Assembly (NCBI GenBank): GCA_946811185.2 | Contig: OX328101.1 | Location: 21,002,122 to 21,066,121 of the forward strand | Reading direction: 5' to 3' | Source: Hippopus hippopus | Lineage: Eukaryota; Mollusca; Bivalvia; Cardiida; Cardiidae | DNA length: 64,000 nt | Part shown: positions 22,589 to 32,872 of the stretch, one piece after another | Position numbering within the stretch: position 1 is the first letter of the stretch | Layout of the letters: every line of letters begins with the position of its first letter | Made by a program: the position numbers and the translations under genes | The notes under the pieces: generated by a model | What the model was told of the DNA's origin: nothing | Database searches by the model: none | The model's input: the letters and a program-made list of their open reading frames with translations, nothing else

Positions 22589-23288
22589 TGTCACAGGATG
22601 AGTTAAATGTAATGTGTCGTCATGTTGTTGTGTTTGTATTGTCAGATATCACATTAATATGTCATTTTTGTTTCATCCCATTTCGCCTTCCAGGGCCTCA
22701 TTCTAGCACTTTGTAAATAGGGGCCTCACTTTTTTTTTCATGCACGAGTTCCCCGTGCCTGTTTTGTACACGTTCCCGCTCTGCTGACGTACTACTGCGC
22801 AGTCGTTATTGAACCTTTGGTTCGTCAGGTTGTTTAATTCCTGCGCTTGAAATACACAATAGAATAGTTTGCTAAATGAGCCGGGTCGTCTGCATTTCAG
22901 GTATGTGTAGCTTTCATTTCACATTTCTAATCATAACTCATTTCACATTTCTTTCATTCATTCAGCATTAATTTCATGGTACGTCTGTCTGTTGGCCAGG
23001 CTGTCTGTCTTAGCCTGTGCTAGCCATTGTAAATTATGTCAGTTCTGTCGAATTACTAAGTCTGTCCGTTAGTCTGTCTGTCTATCTTAAATTACTATTT
23101 TTGTACATGTCACTATTTGTTTAAATGTTACATTTATGTTAATAAATGGCAGTCGTTATTGAACCTTTGTTTCGTCAGGTTGTTTAACTCCTGCGCTTGA
23201 AATACACAATAGAATAGTTTGCTAAATGAGCAGGGTCGTCTGCATTTCAGCCCTGAACGAGAACCCAGAGCAATATTGACTCGTGACA
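22589..23288 (+). repeat. LTR of gypsy family 2 (700 bp)
   Basis: Begins TGTCACAGGATG and ends CTCGTGACA, giving TGTCAC/GTGACA terminal inversion. It matches the interrupted LTR at 59759-61829 over its whole length with few changes. Sequence after it (TTGGTGGCCAGTGTAACG) resembles a gypsy leader or primer-binding region, so this is a 5' LTR or a remnant of one. A segment of about 105 bp is present twice inside it (about 22799-22900 and 23148-23252). Confidence 0.8.
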
Positions 23289-25914
23289 TTGGTGGCCAGT
23301 GTAACGTTCTCGGGCCGGGGAGAGACTTGGCGGCTGTTGGCCAATTTCCAAAAGCGGACATCCCTCCCACTGGTGGTGACCTTTCTCGACCTTACTATCG
23401 CCAACATTCGGGACTCCACTTCGTGTGCCGGAACCTCGTGACATTTCTTCGCATCCGGAAGTTCACAAACCAACTTCGGACAATACCCGACAATCGCCGA
23501 ACGTTTGGAGACCGTGCAGCCGATCTGAGCTGAATACCGGAACTACTTTCAAACACTGAGCGTATTTATTCTTACTTTCACGTATTGTTATTGGTGTCGC
23601 ACCACTGCGAGACTGCTTCAGGTTCGTAGTAGTCAAAAGTAGTCCCATGTGAAAATTTGCAGTAGCACTTTTGTTGCACTGTTCTATGGAGCTAAGAGGG
23701 CTTAGTGGTATATAATTTAGATTTGCTTCAAATTTAGGCAGTGGGGGACCACTTAGATGTGTTTTTATTGTATATTGAGTGGACTATTTTGTGTCACTGG
23801 AGGAACAAAAAATTGGGGTCATGGGGGTGAAGCGGTGTTTTTGAGAGGGAAAATTCTAGGGTGCCCGTTATTGTTGGGATTTAGCAAAAAACGCAATCGG
23901 TTGACATGTTGTTTTTAATGCATTTTTTTGAAGGACTAAGGACATACTTTAGACAGCAAGAGACGGAAAAGCAAAAGGTTTGCCATTAAGCGATCTGTGA
24001 AGCTTTAAAGATGGCCAATTTCACTCTATTTTCAATATGGCCAAAAACCGGTGGTGTGACACCTATTCAAGTCTGCCCTTGAACTTTAATTGGTATTTGG
24101 GCATTTCTTATCACTTTAAACTGAAAAAGTGAACTATTCTGTGACTTCAACTCTTTGTTTACGCTAGACTAAGCATGCGTTTTCGTGCACACATAGACTG
24201 AGAAAAATTACAGTATCCGTTAGCCTCGGATTAGTTTCTGTGTACACTTTGCAAAGAAAAATTTCCCGCGATGTTTGTAGTCATGTTTAATTATAGATCT
24301 AGTCGTCTGCTGTGTATTTACAGACTTTATTAGAAGGCACAATAATTGGAAAAAAATTGTTTGAATTTGTCAGATGTATTTCTTGAGGTGAATTATTTTG
24401 AAACATTGTGACAAAAGCAATGCTCATGTTCGTGCCCGAGCTCCATTTGTATTGGAGTTGAGACATTGATTTACAGTAACTGACTGACACAACTATAATA
24501 CTTGTGTTTGTGGCTTAGGTCTACTCCTTTAAATTTGAATTGATTCATATTTGAAATCATTGTGGAAAAAGAAGCCTTTGCAAACTTTTTTTTTTTTCTG
24601 ATAGATGTACATGTTTGTGGATAGTTTTTTCCCTTATGTACTTGTTTGAGAATAGTTTTTTTCTTGTTTTTTTTTTTGAGATAGCTTATCTTTTTCTCAG
24701 ATTTTTCCTTTTATGTATTAATTCAAATAGGAATTGGTGGAGAGAGGGATAGGTTAGTTACCATTTATGTTACTTGTCTTTGTCATGGGTATTGTCTTTG
24801 CTGATTGATAACATCTAAGCACAATATCTTTGTGACATAGACTTGGAAGTGAAATTGTTAGAGTGCATTTTCAATTCGGTGTAAAGCTGATGTGGTCAAG
24901 GTCTTCATATTAACTTTGACAAACGTGTAGTTTTCTTCTCCAACTGTAATTCCAATGATGCTTTGAAGAACACTAATTTTTTGCAACAGGTAATGTGTGC
25001 CTGTACTTGAACTGAAACATTGTAGAAAGGGGAGCTGTTTGCACATCATTGTTTTTGGATTATTTTACTGCAGCGTTTTGTGTTAGAATAGTCTGCTTAC
25101 GTTGATGCACTATCAATACGGGATTAATTTGAAGCATTTTGATTTTGTATAGGTAATTTTGTTCTCTTTTCTTACATTTCATTCTTTTTTGCAGATCATT
25201 TTTACTTCATTCCATGTTGGTGATGGATCTACCTTACATTACTGAGCACTGACCTCATTGATCATCTTGGCACTGTCTAGTTTGCACAAACCTGTTGGTG
25301 AGCTAACACTTTCTCTTACTTAACCCTTCACACTTGTCGTATTTTCTGGCGTTGCTAATATGTGTTCGTGTCTTGTGATTTGATGCGATTGTACTCTACG
25401 CCGATTTGTATCCTATGACTCAATATAGAAACGCATTCCACAGTCATTGTCTCACTTTCCTGGATAAAAGAAGTTTAAACGACGCTTTCAGTTCCGGTTG
25501 AGGCTCGACGGTAAGACCGTGTGATCCCTGCATTTCATGTAAAAGCGAGTGATATCACAAGAATGAAATTCTTTTGATATTTTAGAATTCCCTATATTTG
25601 AGCAGTCTGTAATTGCATTCCTTTTAACAACTGAAAGTTGATGTCGGCACTGGTGTTTTTGTTGTTTATGTCACAATTCCATTCCATGTCAGTGCTACCT
25701 CTGGCCCAAGTAAAATAATGGCCAACAATTTTTCCTTTAAAAAAATAACAGACAAATTTAGCGCGCGAAGTTGGTAAAAAAAAACATGCACATGTAACTT
25801 GATTTTTTACACAGAGTTTAAAACTTTCATTCACATAATTAAATTATGTCCATTACAATACTAAAAAAAGAAAAAAATGATCATATATAATAGTACTTTT
25901 CTTACTTTGTAGAA
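23289..25914. other. Possible gypsy leader, then no recognised feature
   Basis: The first few hundred bases (to about 23660) are GC-richer and probably belong to the 5' leader of the gypsy element whose LTR precedes them. The rest is AT-rich without a recognisable gene. Confidence 0.45.
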
Positions 25915-26215
25915 AATATTGTGGGAAAAGGAGAATTGGCAGTATACCATTTCTTGGGATAGCGCTCCTTTTCCAACAGTATTTGCATAAAAGCATAGAG
26001 ACTTTTAAGTCCTAGCTTCTTTTGATGAATGGTTGTTCCTTTACCAAACAACAAAATTTTATTTTAATCTTACATTGTAGAAAATCTTTTGGGAAAACGG
26101 AAATTCGTTTTACACCATTTCCTGGGATAGTGCTCTTTTTTCCCACAATATTTGCATAAAAGCATAAAAACTTTTAAGTCCTGGTTTCTTCTTTACCAAA
26201 CAACAATCGTTTTTA
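25915..26215. repeat. Two tandem copies of a MITE-related segment
   Basis: Two adjacent segments (about 25912-26075 and 26076-26218) share GAAAATATTGTGGGAAAAGG, CCATTTCTTGGGATAGCGCTC, TATTTGCATAAAAGCATA and CTTTACCAAACAACAA. The last is the end sequence of the piggyBac-like MITE family, so this looks like a head-to-tail pair of MITE derivatives. Confidence 0.6.
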
Positions 26216-27934
26216 TTATTGTAATAAATATTGTGCACAAATAAATGGGGAAAATTTTGTATTACATAATGAATTACCTTCCTTTATGATCTGTTGACCT
26301 TAATTATTTTCAAATTGGGTCAGTGAGGTCGGTAAGACACAATGTACTGGAAACAACTTAAAAAGTGATTCACTCGATAGAATCTAAACAGTGAAGGAGA
26401 CTGCGATTATCTACCTTAGCCTTTGAGCAAACACCTTTTTTCGCCGATTTTTTTAAAGAGAACGGCGGTTAAAGTGAGTAATGTACACGAATTATTTATG
26501 ATATCTAATTGGTTACATTAACTCGCCATTGCCGTTTTTAGCGGTATTGAAATCCAAGGCAGTGTTCCCATTAGCTTTTGATTTCAAGGGTACACTTACA
26601 CCCTGGGCTGAAAATCTGGGGGGGTAAGATTTCATATTAGAGAGTATGAAATTGGTGGTTCCCAACCAGAGGTAAAGCAATCCATATTGATGATTTGCAG
26701 CAAAGAAGTCTGCTTTATTCGGGTATCTATGTAAATATACTGCTTAAAGCCATTAAAAAGCTGAAAAGGCAGTCTGAAGTGACTCTGATCTGACAATGTC
26801 AAGGAGTCATTTTGTTGTGTCATGGGTTTCCGTGTTTTTTGCATCGATCACTTTTTCATGTCTGTTTATTTCTGGATAGGTATTTCCGCATGATTTGACA
26901 TAAATTTGTCAATAAGGATTACAAGTAACTTCAAAACCTGTCAGTTTACTCAAGATAAGCGGATAATAGTCTTTTTTGTCCATTTTTAATCGGTCGGCGT
27001 GAGCCGGACGATTAGAGAGACCACAAATTTCGGAAACCCGTCCGCTGAGGGCAAACTGATGTAACTTCAACTCGCACCGGCTTTTACTTATAGCCTTTTA
27101 ACACTAATACTAGCTGTTGTGACCTTATTACACTGAACTTTTAACCCTGATAAGCGCAAGAATACGAACTTGTAGTAAACATGCCTTCAAGTAATCCCAT
27201 ACCTAACTTTTCAATTATGTAATAAATGGCGGCTACAGTTTGTTTTGCGTTGAATTAGGTCATAATAGGCCTACTAGCATTATCAGAATCTCGGTCCAGC
27301 AAAAACTAGAAATTTTGTAGCAGTTTACTTTCAAAACGGTTATAAGAAATGGGGTCAGTGATAAGGCTTAAAGTTTATGAATGAAACAAGTGCGAATCAA
27401 GTGTATCGGGTCACAGTATGTAAACACATCGTGTAGTCGTCTACTCTCCACATTATTCGGCAAATTTGGAGTGATCCGTTGATCAGATTATACATTGTTA
27501 CGGAATCGGAACGAGTTACGACGAGTGCTGTTCGTATACATAGCAGGCGTTGAAATGATAGGTCATTTGGCCTTGAGCAGAGATAAAAATTTCAATGGAA
27601 AGGAGTTTTTACGGAAACATTGCTTTAAGATAATTTGAACATTTAGAGACTGTTTTGCCTTAGAGCAAACTGGTGTACATGCAACTGGAAACAGCAGTAA
27701 GTTTAAAATAGTATTCGACTGTTGGTCGTTTATTGTTAGCGAGGCGAAGAGACGAAGAGTGTGAAGCTGTGAGGGACAAAGGATGTAAAGTTGTTTAAGG
27801 GTAATGACCCTAGCGGAGAGGTAAAACATTTTCAGAATGGACTGGTTATCTCTCGCTTGCAACCATAGTAACCAGACTGTCCATTCACAATACTGACCAG
27901 CATAGATCAGGATAGGCACCTTTCAGCTTGGGAT
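26216..27934. other. No recognised feature
   Basis: No protein family, RNA gene or repeat that I can name. A 118-codon minus-strand frame (27563-27919) has no recognisable domain and no supporting context. Confidence 0.45.
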
Positions 27935-28050
27935 GTATTAACCCTTGGGCTGCTAAGCGTGACTTTATGACCTTTTGCGGACAGTGTAGATCAAGATTAG
28001 ACTGCACACTACTTGTAGTTTGATTTTGGATCTACATTGTCCGATAAGGA
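27935..28050. repeat. Hairpin repeat sharing sequence with the Polinton end
   Basis: TTAACCCTTGGGCTG at the left, then arms GGACAGTGTAGATC and GATCTACATTGTCC forming a hairpin around 27979-28043. The TTAACCCTTTG...GACAGTGTAGATCAAG block reappears inside the Polinton (31978-32040). The GGACAGTGTAGATCAAGAT block also lies in both Polinton TIRs. Confidence 0.55.
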
Positions 28051-29189
28051 GATACTTTTTCCCCCAAATACTTGCGAAATAGTTGAAACTTGGTCTTTTA
28101 CTGTTGGCTTGAAAATTTAACTTCATTTATTTAGCAGGTTAAGGATTAAATCGTTTTCGTAGCCCCTCTTCCTCTCCTTCCATCCATGGCACGGCTCAAT
28201 AGTAAACATGTTTCTTCTTGATGATATTCTAAAGACTGAAATCAGTCTGTCAAATGTTGACTAAAGAATCCTGTGGGGCTTTAAAATGTAGTGGGAAAAA
28301 CTGCATGTATTCAGCATGTTAGATCTTTTTCCTCATCATTTGAAAGAATTTTTAACATTTGTGATTTCACGGGTAGAATTGAATAGAACATTTTCAAAGA
28401 GAAAAAAAAGTGAAAGTGCAAAACAAATAAGCTCACTTAACGTCATATTCTCCATGTCTGAATCAATTGACCAGATAAAAAGGCTTTTTCGGCAAGCGCA
28501 GATTCAGACCAGACAGCATAGAACATGCAATCAGATCTTTGGTTTGTTAGGCCAGTTTTCTGAGATATTCTAACCAAAACAGCAATGGTCCAGTAATAGT
28601 TAGGCTGCTTTTCCACGCTTCACATATCTACTTGTATTTCATTAGTTCAGTGCTTTACGTGTAAAACTCAGTGAGATGTTTGTCGCATTAGCTACTCCAC
28701 ATTAGTTGAATCTCATCCTCCATGTTTCAGGTTAAGAGTACAAGGATTGCTGTAGTGATGCTCTTGCTCATTAGAATGACTCAAGTAAAATGACTAGCCT
28801 GGCATTCAGGCCCTGCATTTAAGTCATTCTAATAAACAAGGTACACAACTACAGCAAACTAATAGAAATATGTGTTGTTATTTGCCCTTCTTCTGAAATA
28901 CAGGCATTGAGAACACAGAGTATTTGTTTTGGAGTTTTACTTGATTTTGTTTTAATGAAAATTCTCTATTTAACGGACTAATACCAGTCTAGTAAAATGA
29001 CCTGTGTTGTCTAAGGACAAGTAAAGTCGCTTTTGATGGCAATAAAAGGTCAAAATTAGACTGTCCTTTGAATGCAATGCAGATCAACAAACATACATAT
29101 CTAAGACCTTAATTGTCTGTTAATGAAATTGCAATGTTTGGATATTGTTTTTTTGACTGTAAAAGGCCATAACTGAGTGCTTTAACTCT
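28051..29189. other. No recognised feature
   Basis: AT-rich DNA without a gene that I can support. An 85-codon plus frame (28316-28573) shows no domain. Confidence 0.45.
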
Positions 29190-29412
29190 TAACCAAACTA
29201 TCCCGTTTTTGATGACCCAGAAGAAGACGGCTGCTAGAAACATTGATAAAAAAGGAAGATGCAGATAACCAACGTTTTCTCCTTTTCCCACGAGTTTTTT
29301 CCTTTCGACGATTCAGATCATCAATTGCTCTACATTTGGTCTACATTTGATTCGTATGTGCAAATGCTTTCGATTTGGACAAGTCTAAAATTACATCATT
29401 TGGAAAAGGGGT
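29190..29412. mobile_element. piggyBac-like hairpin MITE, diverged
   Basis: Hairpin arms AAAAAAGGAAGATGC and CGTTTTCTCCTTTTCCCAC (29250-29292), then the right arm GCAAATGCTTTCGATTTGGAC and AAAATTACATCATTTGG. Ends uncertain. Confidence 0.55.
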
Positions 29413-30299
29413 GAGGGTTGGGAAGATATTACATTCTTTGAAACAAATGTGGGAGAAACTGGCCAGCCAATGTTTTGGACAGAACGATTTTGCCCAGATC
29501 AATTTAGCCGGTCAAAAAAATTAGGTAGGACAATTTGTCAAGATAAACACAATGGCTTCTTAAAACTGGAAAAAGTAAAAGGCCTACTTGCAGCAAAAAG
29601 TAAACAATTTGATAGTTATAATACAGGCATATTTTATACGACTTATTCATACCATTTTAAAGTATGGATAATATTGATAATATCTGACAATATATTACCG
29701 TACAGTTACCAAAGTTGCAAAAGTTACAGAAAAGAATATTTGTATATTGTTAAACATATTTAAAAGGTTAATAGGTACTGTTATTCAGGATGAGTGATAT
29801 CTAAAGCTTGATGATGGGTACTACTGATCAGAATTGTCACATATATTTAACATTCTATTGCTGTCAACCGGCAAACATATATCTGTAGCATTCCATTAAA
29901 CTACTAATTTGTAAAGGACAGTTAAAAAAAGGGGTTCCTACGCGGCTCTGTTACAAGGTATAGGATTTCTACCCCATACATAGTTCAGACAACTGCCATT
30001 TGATTTGATATTTCAAACTTTTGTAGTTATTCAGTGTCGACCGATTGCAGTGCTGACAGCACTTTGATTTTCTCTTACGTGAGGTCTCGCATGTAACCAA
30101 TATTTGTTTCGTGAATTTCATTTCTGTAACGCGATTTACGCAATAATTTGCGCGAGTGGGAACACTGCAAGGCATTCTATCACTGCGTCGATTAAAATGG
30201 TCAGTCAAAATTTAAAGTGAAATAAAAGTTATCGCTAATTGTTCTCCAATTAGCGGTTTAGAATAACAACGGTAACGTGACAGGCGTTATGAAATACAC
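29413..30299. other. No recognised feature
   Basis: Flank of the Harbinger-like element. No gene or repeat supported. Confidence 0.45.
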
Positions 30300-30465
30300 C
30301 AGCACCCGATTGTATAAACGTTGGTTAAATTTAACCACTGGGTTAAAAGTTGGGTTAGGAGAGAGTTTGGGTTAAATTAATGGTTAGCGATTGTATAAAG
30401 GTCTGGTTAACTTTAAATTTAACCGACCTCCACTATACCGGTTAACTATTTAACCAAAGAACAAC

Positions 30466-31000
30466 ATGACCGCCCTAGTTACACCGGTAGCTAGACAACC
30501 TAGGCAATCTCGACGATTACAGGTGCAAACTGATGAATTTGAGACAAAAATCTTCGACGACGATGTAGATCTGGATTTGAAGCGGCAAAATTAGACTAGG
30601 GATTGTATATGTATGATTCCTGTATAGAAAACTAGAAAACCTTTTAGAGGATCGACTTCGACACGGGACGAAATCGTAACTTATCATTGACATCAATATC
30701 TAGCCTAGCCAGGCATAATATTGTCCTAAGGCTTTTTATGGATGATTTTGGGGACACACTTGAGGTAGATATCCGTATTGTGTCCAGAACCATCGTAAGG
30801 GTTAGATTCAAAAGACATTGTTTACTTTGAAAGACGTAGATCTACCGGTAGGCCTACATAAAATTCCCAACGACCGGGGACAAACGACGGACCACACGAC
30901 GTGGGTTTTACGAGATCGGCAGTTTTTTCAGCTATTGTGGGATACGTTGATGGGACCCACGTTAGAATTTCATGTCTATCTGAAGATGGAGCAGCCTTCA
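30466..31000 (+). pseudogene. Harbinger-type transposase, N-terminal half, decayed
   Basis: The start reads QSRRLQVQTDEFETKIFDDDVD from ATG 30466. After frame changes come LEDRLRHGT (about 30646), LFMDDFGDTLEVDIRIVSRT (about 30735-30795) resembling the helix-turn-helix of DDE_Tnp_4 transposases, IKFPTTGDKRRTTRRGFYEI (about 30861-30920), and AIVGYVDGTHVRISC (30931-30975), whose DGTH is the usual first catalytic motif. The MITE inserted at 31001 cuts the gene right after. Several stops and frameshifts; no product expected. Confidence 0.65.
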
Positions 31001-31155
31001 TTAACCCTCTACCAAACAACCCCTGGTTTTTACGACCCTGAGATAGAAGCCTTTTGAAAACATTGCGGGAAAAGGAGAAAATGCTGGTAACCAGCATTTT
31101 CTCCTTTTCCCACAATGTTTTCTACCCAGCTGGAAACAAATTTCCATTTTTGAGT

Positions 31156-31161
31156 TACGTT
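31156..31161 (+). repeat. Polinton target site duplication, left (TACGTT)
   Basis: Six-base direct repeat identical to 46058-46063. It joins to make an unbroken MITE sequence when the Polinton is removed. Confidence 0.95.
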
Positions 31162-31677
31162 AGTAGTATAATGGTTTCTTGGGCGTCACCAATTTTTCCT
31201 TCTTTCACACTGTGTTTGATAGCGTCAGTCATCTTTAAGTGCTTTTCAAATATTAGTCAGTGGTACTAAATCCGCCTAACGATGTTTACAGGTACTTGAA
31301 GGCTGTTTGAAGAGTGATTTGAGTGAAGACAACGTATATACATAATTCAGAAACTTCAAGATCAAGATCAGACTGCGCAGAACACGCTAAGGAGGTATTT
31401 GTTAAGGACAGTGTAGATCAAGATCAGACTGCATAGAACACGCTAAGGAGATATTTTAATTCCCAAATCAAAACTTTGATGGAACAGCAATATTTCGGTT
31501 ATTGATGTCGAATTGAAAATTAAAGAGTAGATCAAGATCATTTCGCAGGATGTGAACAGCACGTTTAATCTCGTTCAAACGTGTCCGGTCAAGTCTCTAT
31601 TTGTTGTTTATTTGCGTTATATAAATATTGCTGCGATGTCTGTACACAATTACTGAGAGTATAACCTTTCGACATGA
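31162..31677. repeat. Polinton left terminal inverted repeat (516 bp)
   Basis: Reads the same as the reverse complement of 45542-46057 in my base-by-base comparison. It contains a 56-bp tandem duplication (GATCAAGATCAGACTGC at about 31360 and 31416), a third GATCAAGATC near 31529, and a TATATAAATA box near 31620-31630 pointing inward. A diverged partial copy of its outer part follows at about 31695-31795. Confidence 0.95.
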
Positions 31678-32072
31678 CCTTATACTGTTTTCTTATAGAA
31701 TCACTCGACTTAAAGTATTTTTCAAATATTAGTGAGTGGGAATTAATCGTCTTTCAGATACTTAAAGGTACTTGAAGACTGATTGAAGATGATTCCAGGG
31801 GGGGTCTAGTACTATAAAGTGAATGAACAAATTTGAAATCGTAAAGGTGGTTAGTTTAAACATATTTATTTTACATCGATTGAGAAACAAGTTCTGACAA
31901 CTTATACTAATCTCTCTCGATTCTGCTTCCTGGGAGGTTAGTACGGAAAATGTCAAAACCCGCGGCCTTTCATCTACTATTAACCCTTTGACTGGTAAGC
32001 GTAACTCACTGACCTTTGGGCTGACAGTGTAGATCAAGCCGATTCGTTGCTCGTCACTATTTAGACTTTACA

Positions 32073-32123
32073 ATGACACGCCCCTCCCCCCTCCCCCACC
32101 CCCCTCCCCCCTCTCCCCGAATC
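32073..32123. promoter_or_regulatory. C-rich subterminal tract (possible G-quadruplex on minus strand)
   Basis: Successive runs of four to six C separated by one or two bases, about 400 bp inside the left TIR. The complementary strand has more than four G runs, enough to fold as a quadruplex in principle. Function unknown. The right end has no such tract. Confidence 0.4.
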
Positions 32124-32649
32124 GTTCGTTGCTCGTAATTTTAACCTCTATCATTCGTACATGAAGATACGCTTTAAAATCACTGCTCATTAATTATACA
32201 AAGTTCTGTGAAAATTGGATTGAAAGGATCTTTTGAGGTGGTAAGTTTTATTTTTATATTAATTCTTAATATATTAGACAGTCAATAATTCGTTATACCG
32301 GTGTACAGAGATTTTTCTTTTTTCTTATTAACGATTATGCAAACAATTTAAAAATTGGATAGAAATTGATAACATAATGAGGAAAAAAAAAATACAGTGA
32401 TATATTCGCAATGATAGGACCATGAAACTTGTTTATACATAGTGTATTTCATAATAGAAAATATGGTGGAAAAGTAATTTTTTTTTTTTTCGATTTTTCT
32501 ATTTCTTATCCCTCTCAAACTGTTTTCCTTATATTATCATATAGAATTATTTTCATTTATAAATGGTGTTGTTTTTTTTTCTTTCAGGCATAAAGCAGCT
32601 GATACATGTGCTATTTATTCCTAAAGTAAATAAATATGAGTAAAGGATA

Positions 32650-32835
32650 CAAGAACGTGAGGAACTATTTATAGACATTACGAATAGAGTACAAGTTCTA
32701 ACCTGTTCATAGGAAACAAGAACGTGAGGAACTATTTATAGCCATTACGAATGGCGTACAAGTTTTATCTTGTTTGTAAGACACAAGTACGTGAGGAACT
32801 ATTTATAACACAATAGCGTACTAGTTTTATCATAA
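32650..32835 (+). promoter_or_regulatory. Three 67-bp direct repeats with TATTTATA, upstream of polB
   Basis: AAGAACGTGAGGAACTATTT begins at 32651 and 32718, and a slightly changed copy (AAGTACGTGAGG) at 32785, so the period is exactly 67. Each copy includes CTATTTATA and a downstream CGTACAAGTT-like element. The third TATTTATA is about 65 bp before the polymerase ATG at 32873. Likely promoter or enhancer repeats, or origin-proximal iterons. Function is inference. Confidence 0.65.
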
Positions 32836-32872
32836 TCATTTACTTTGTATCAGTGAACCTCTTACTGTGAAA

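Noticed and set aside
27563..27919. 118-codon minus-strand open frame
   Set aside because: No domain, no repeat or splice context; could not be supported as a host exon.
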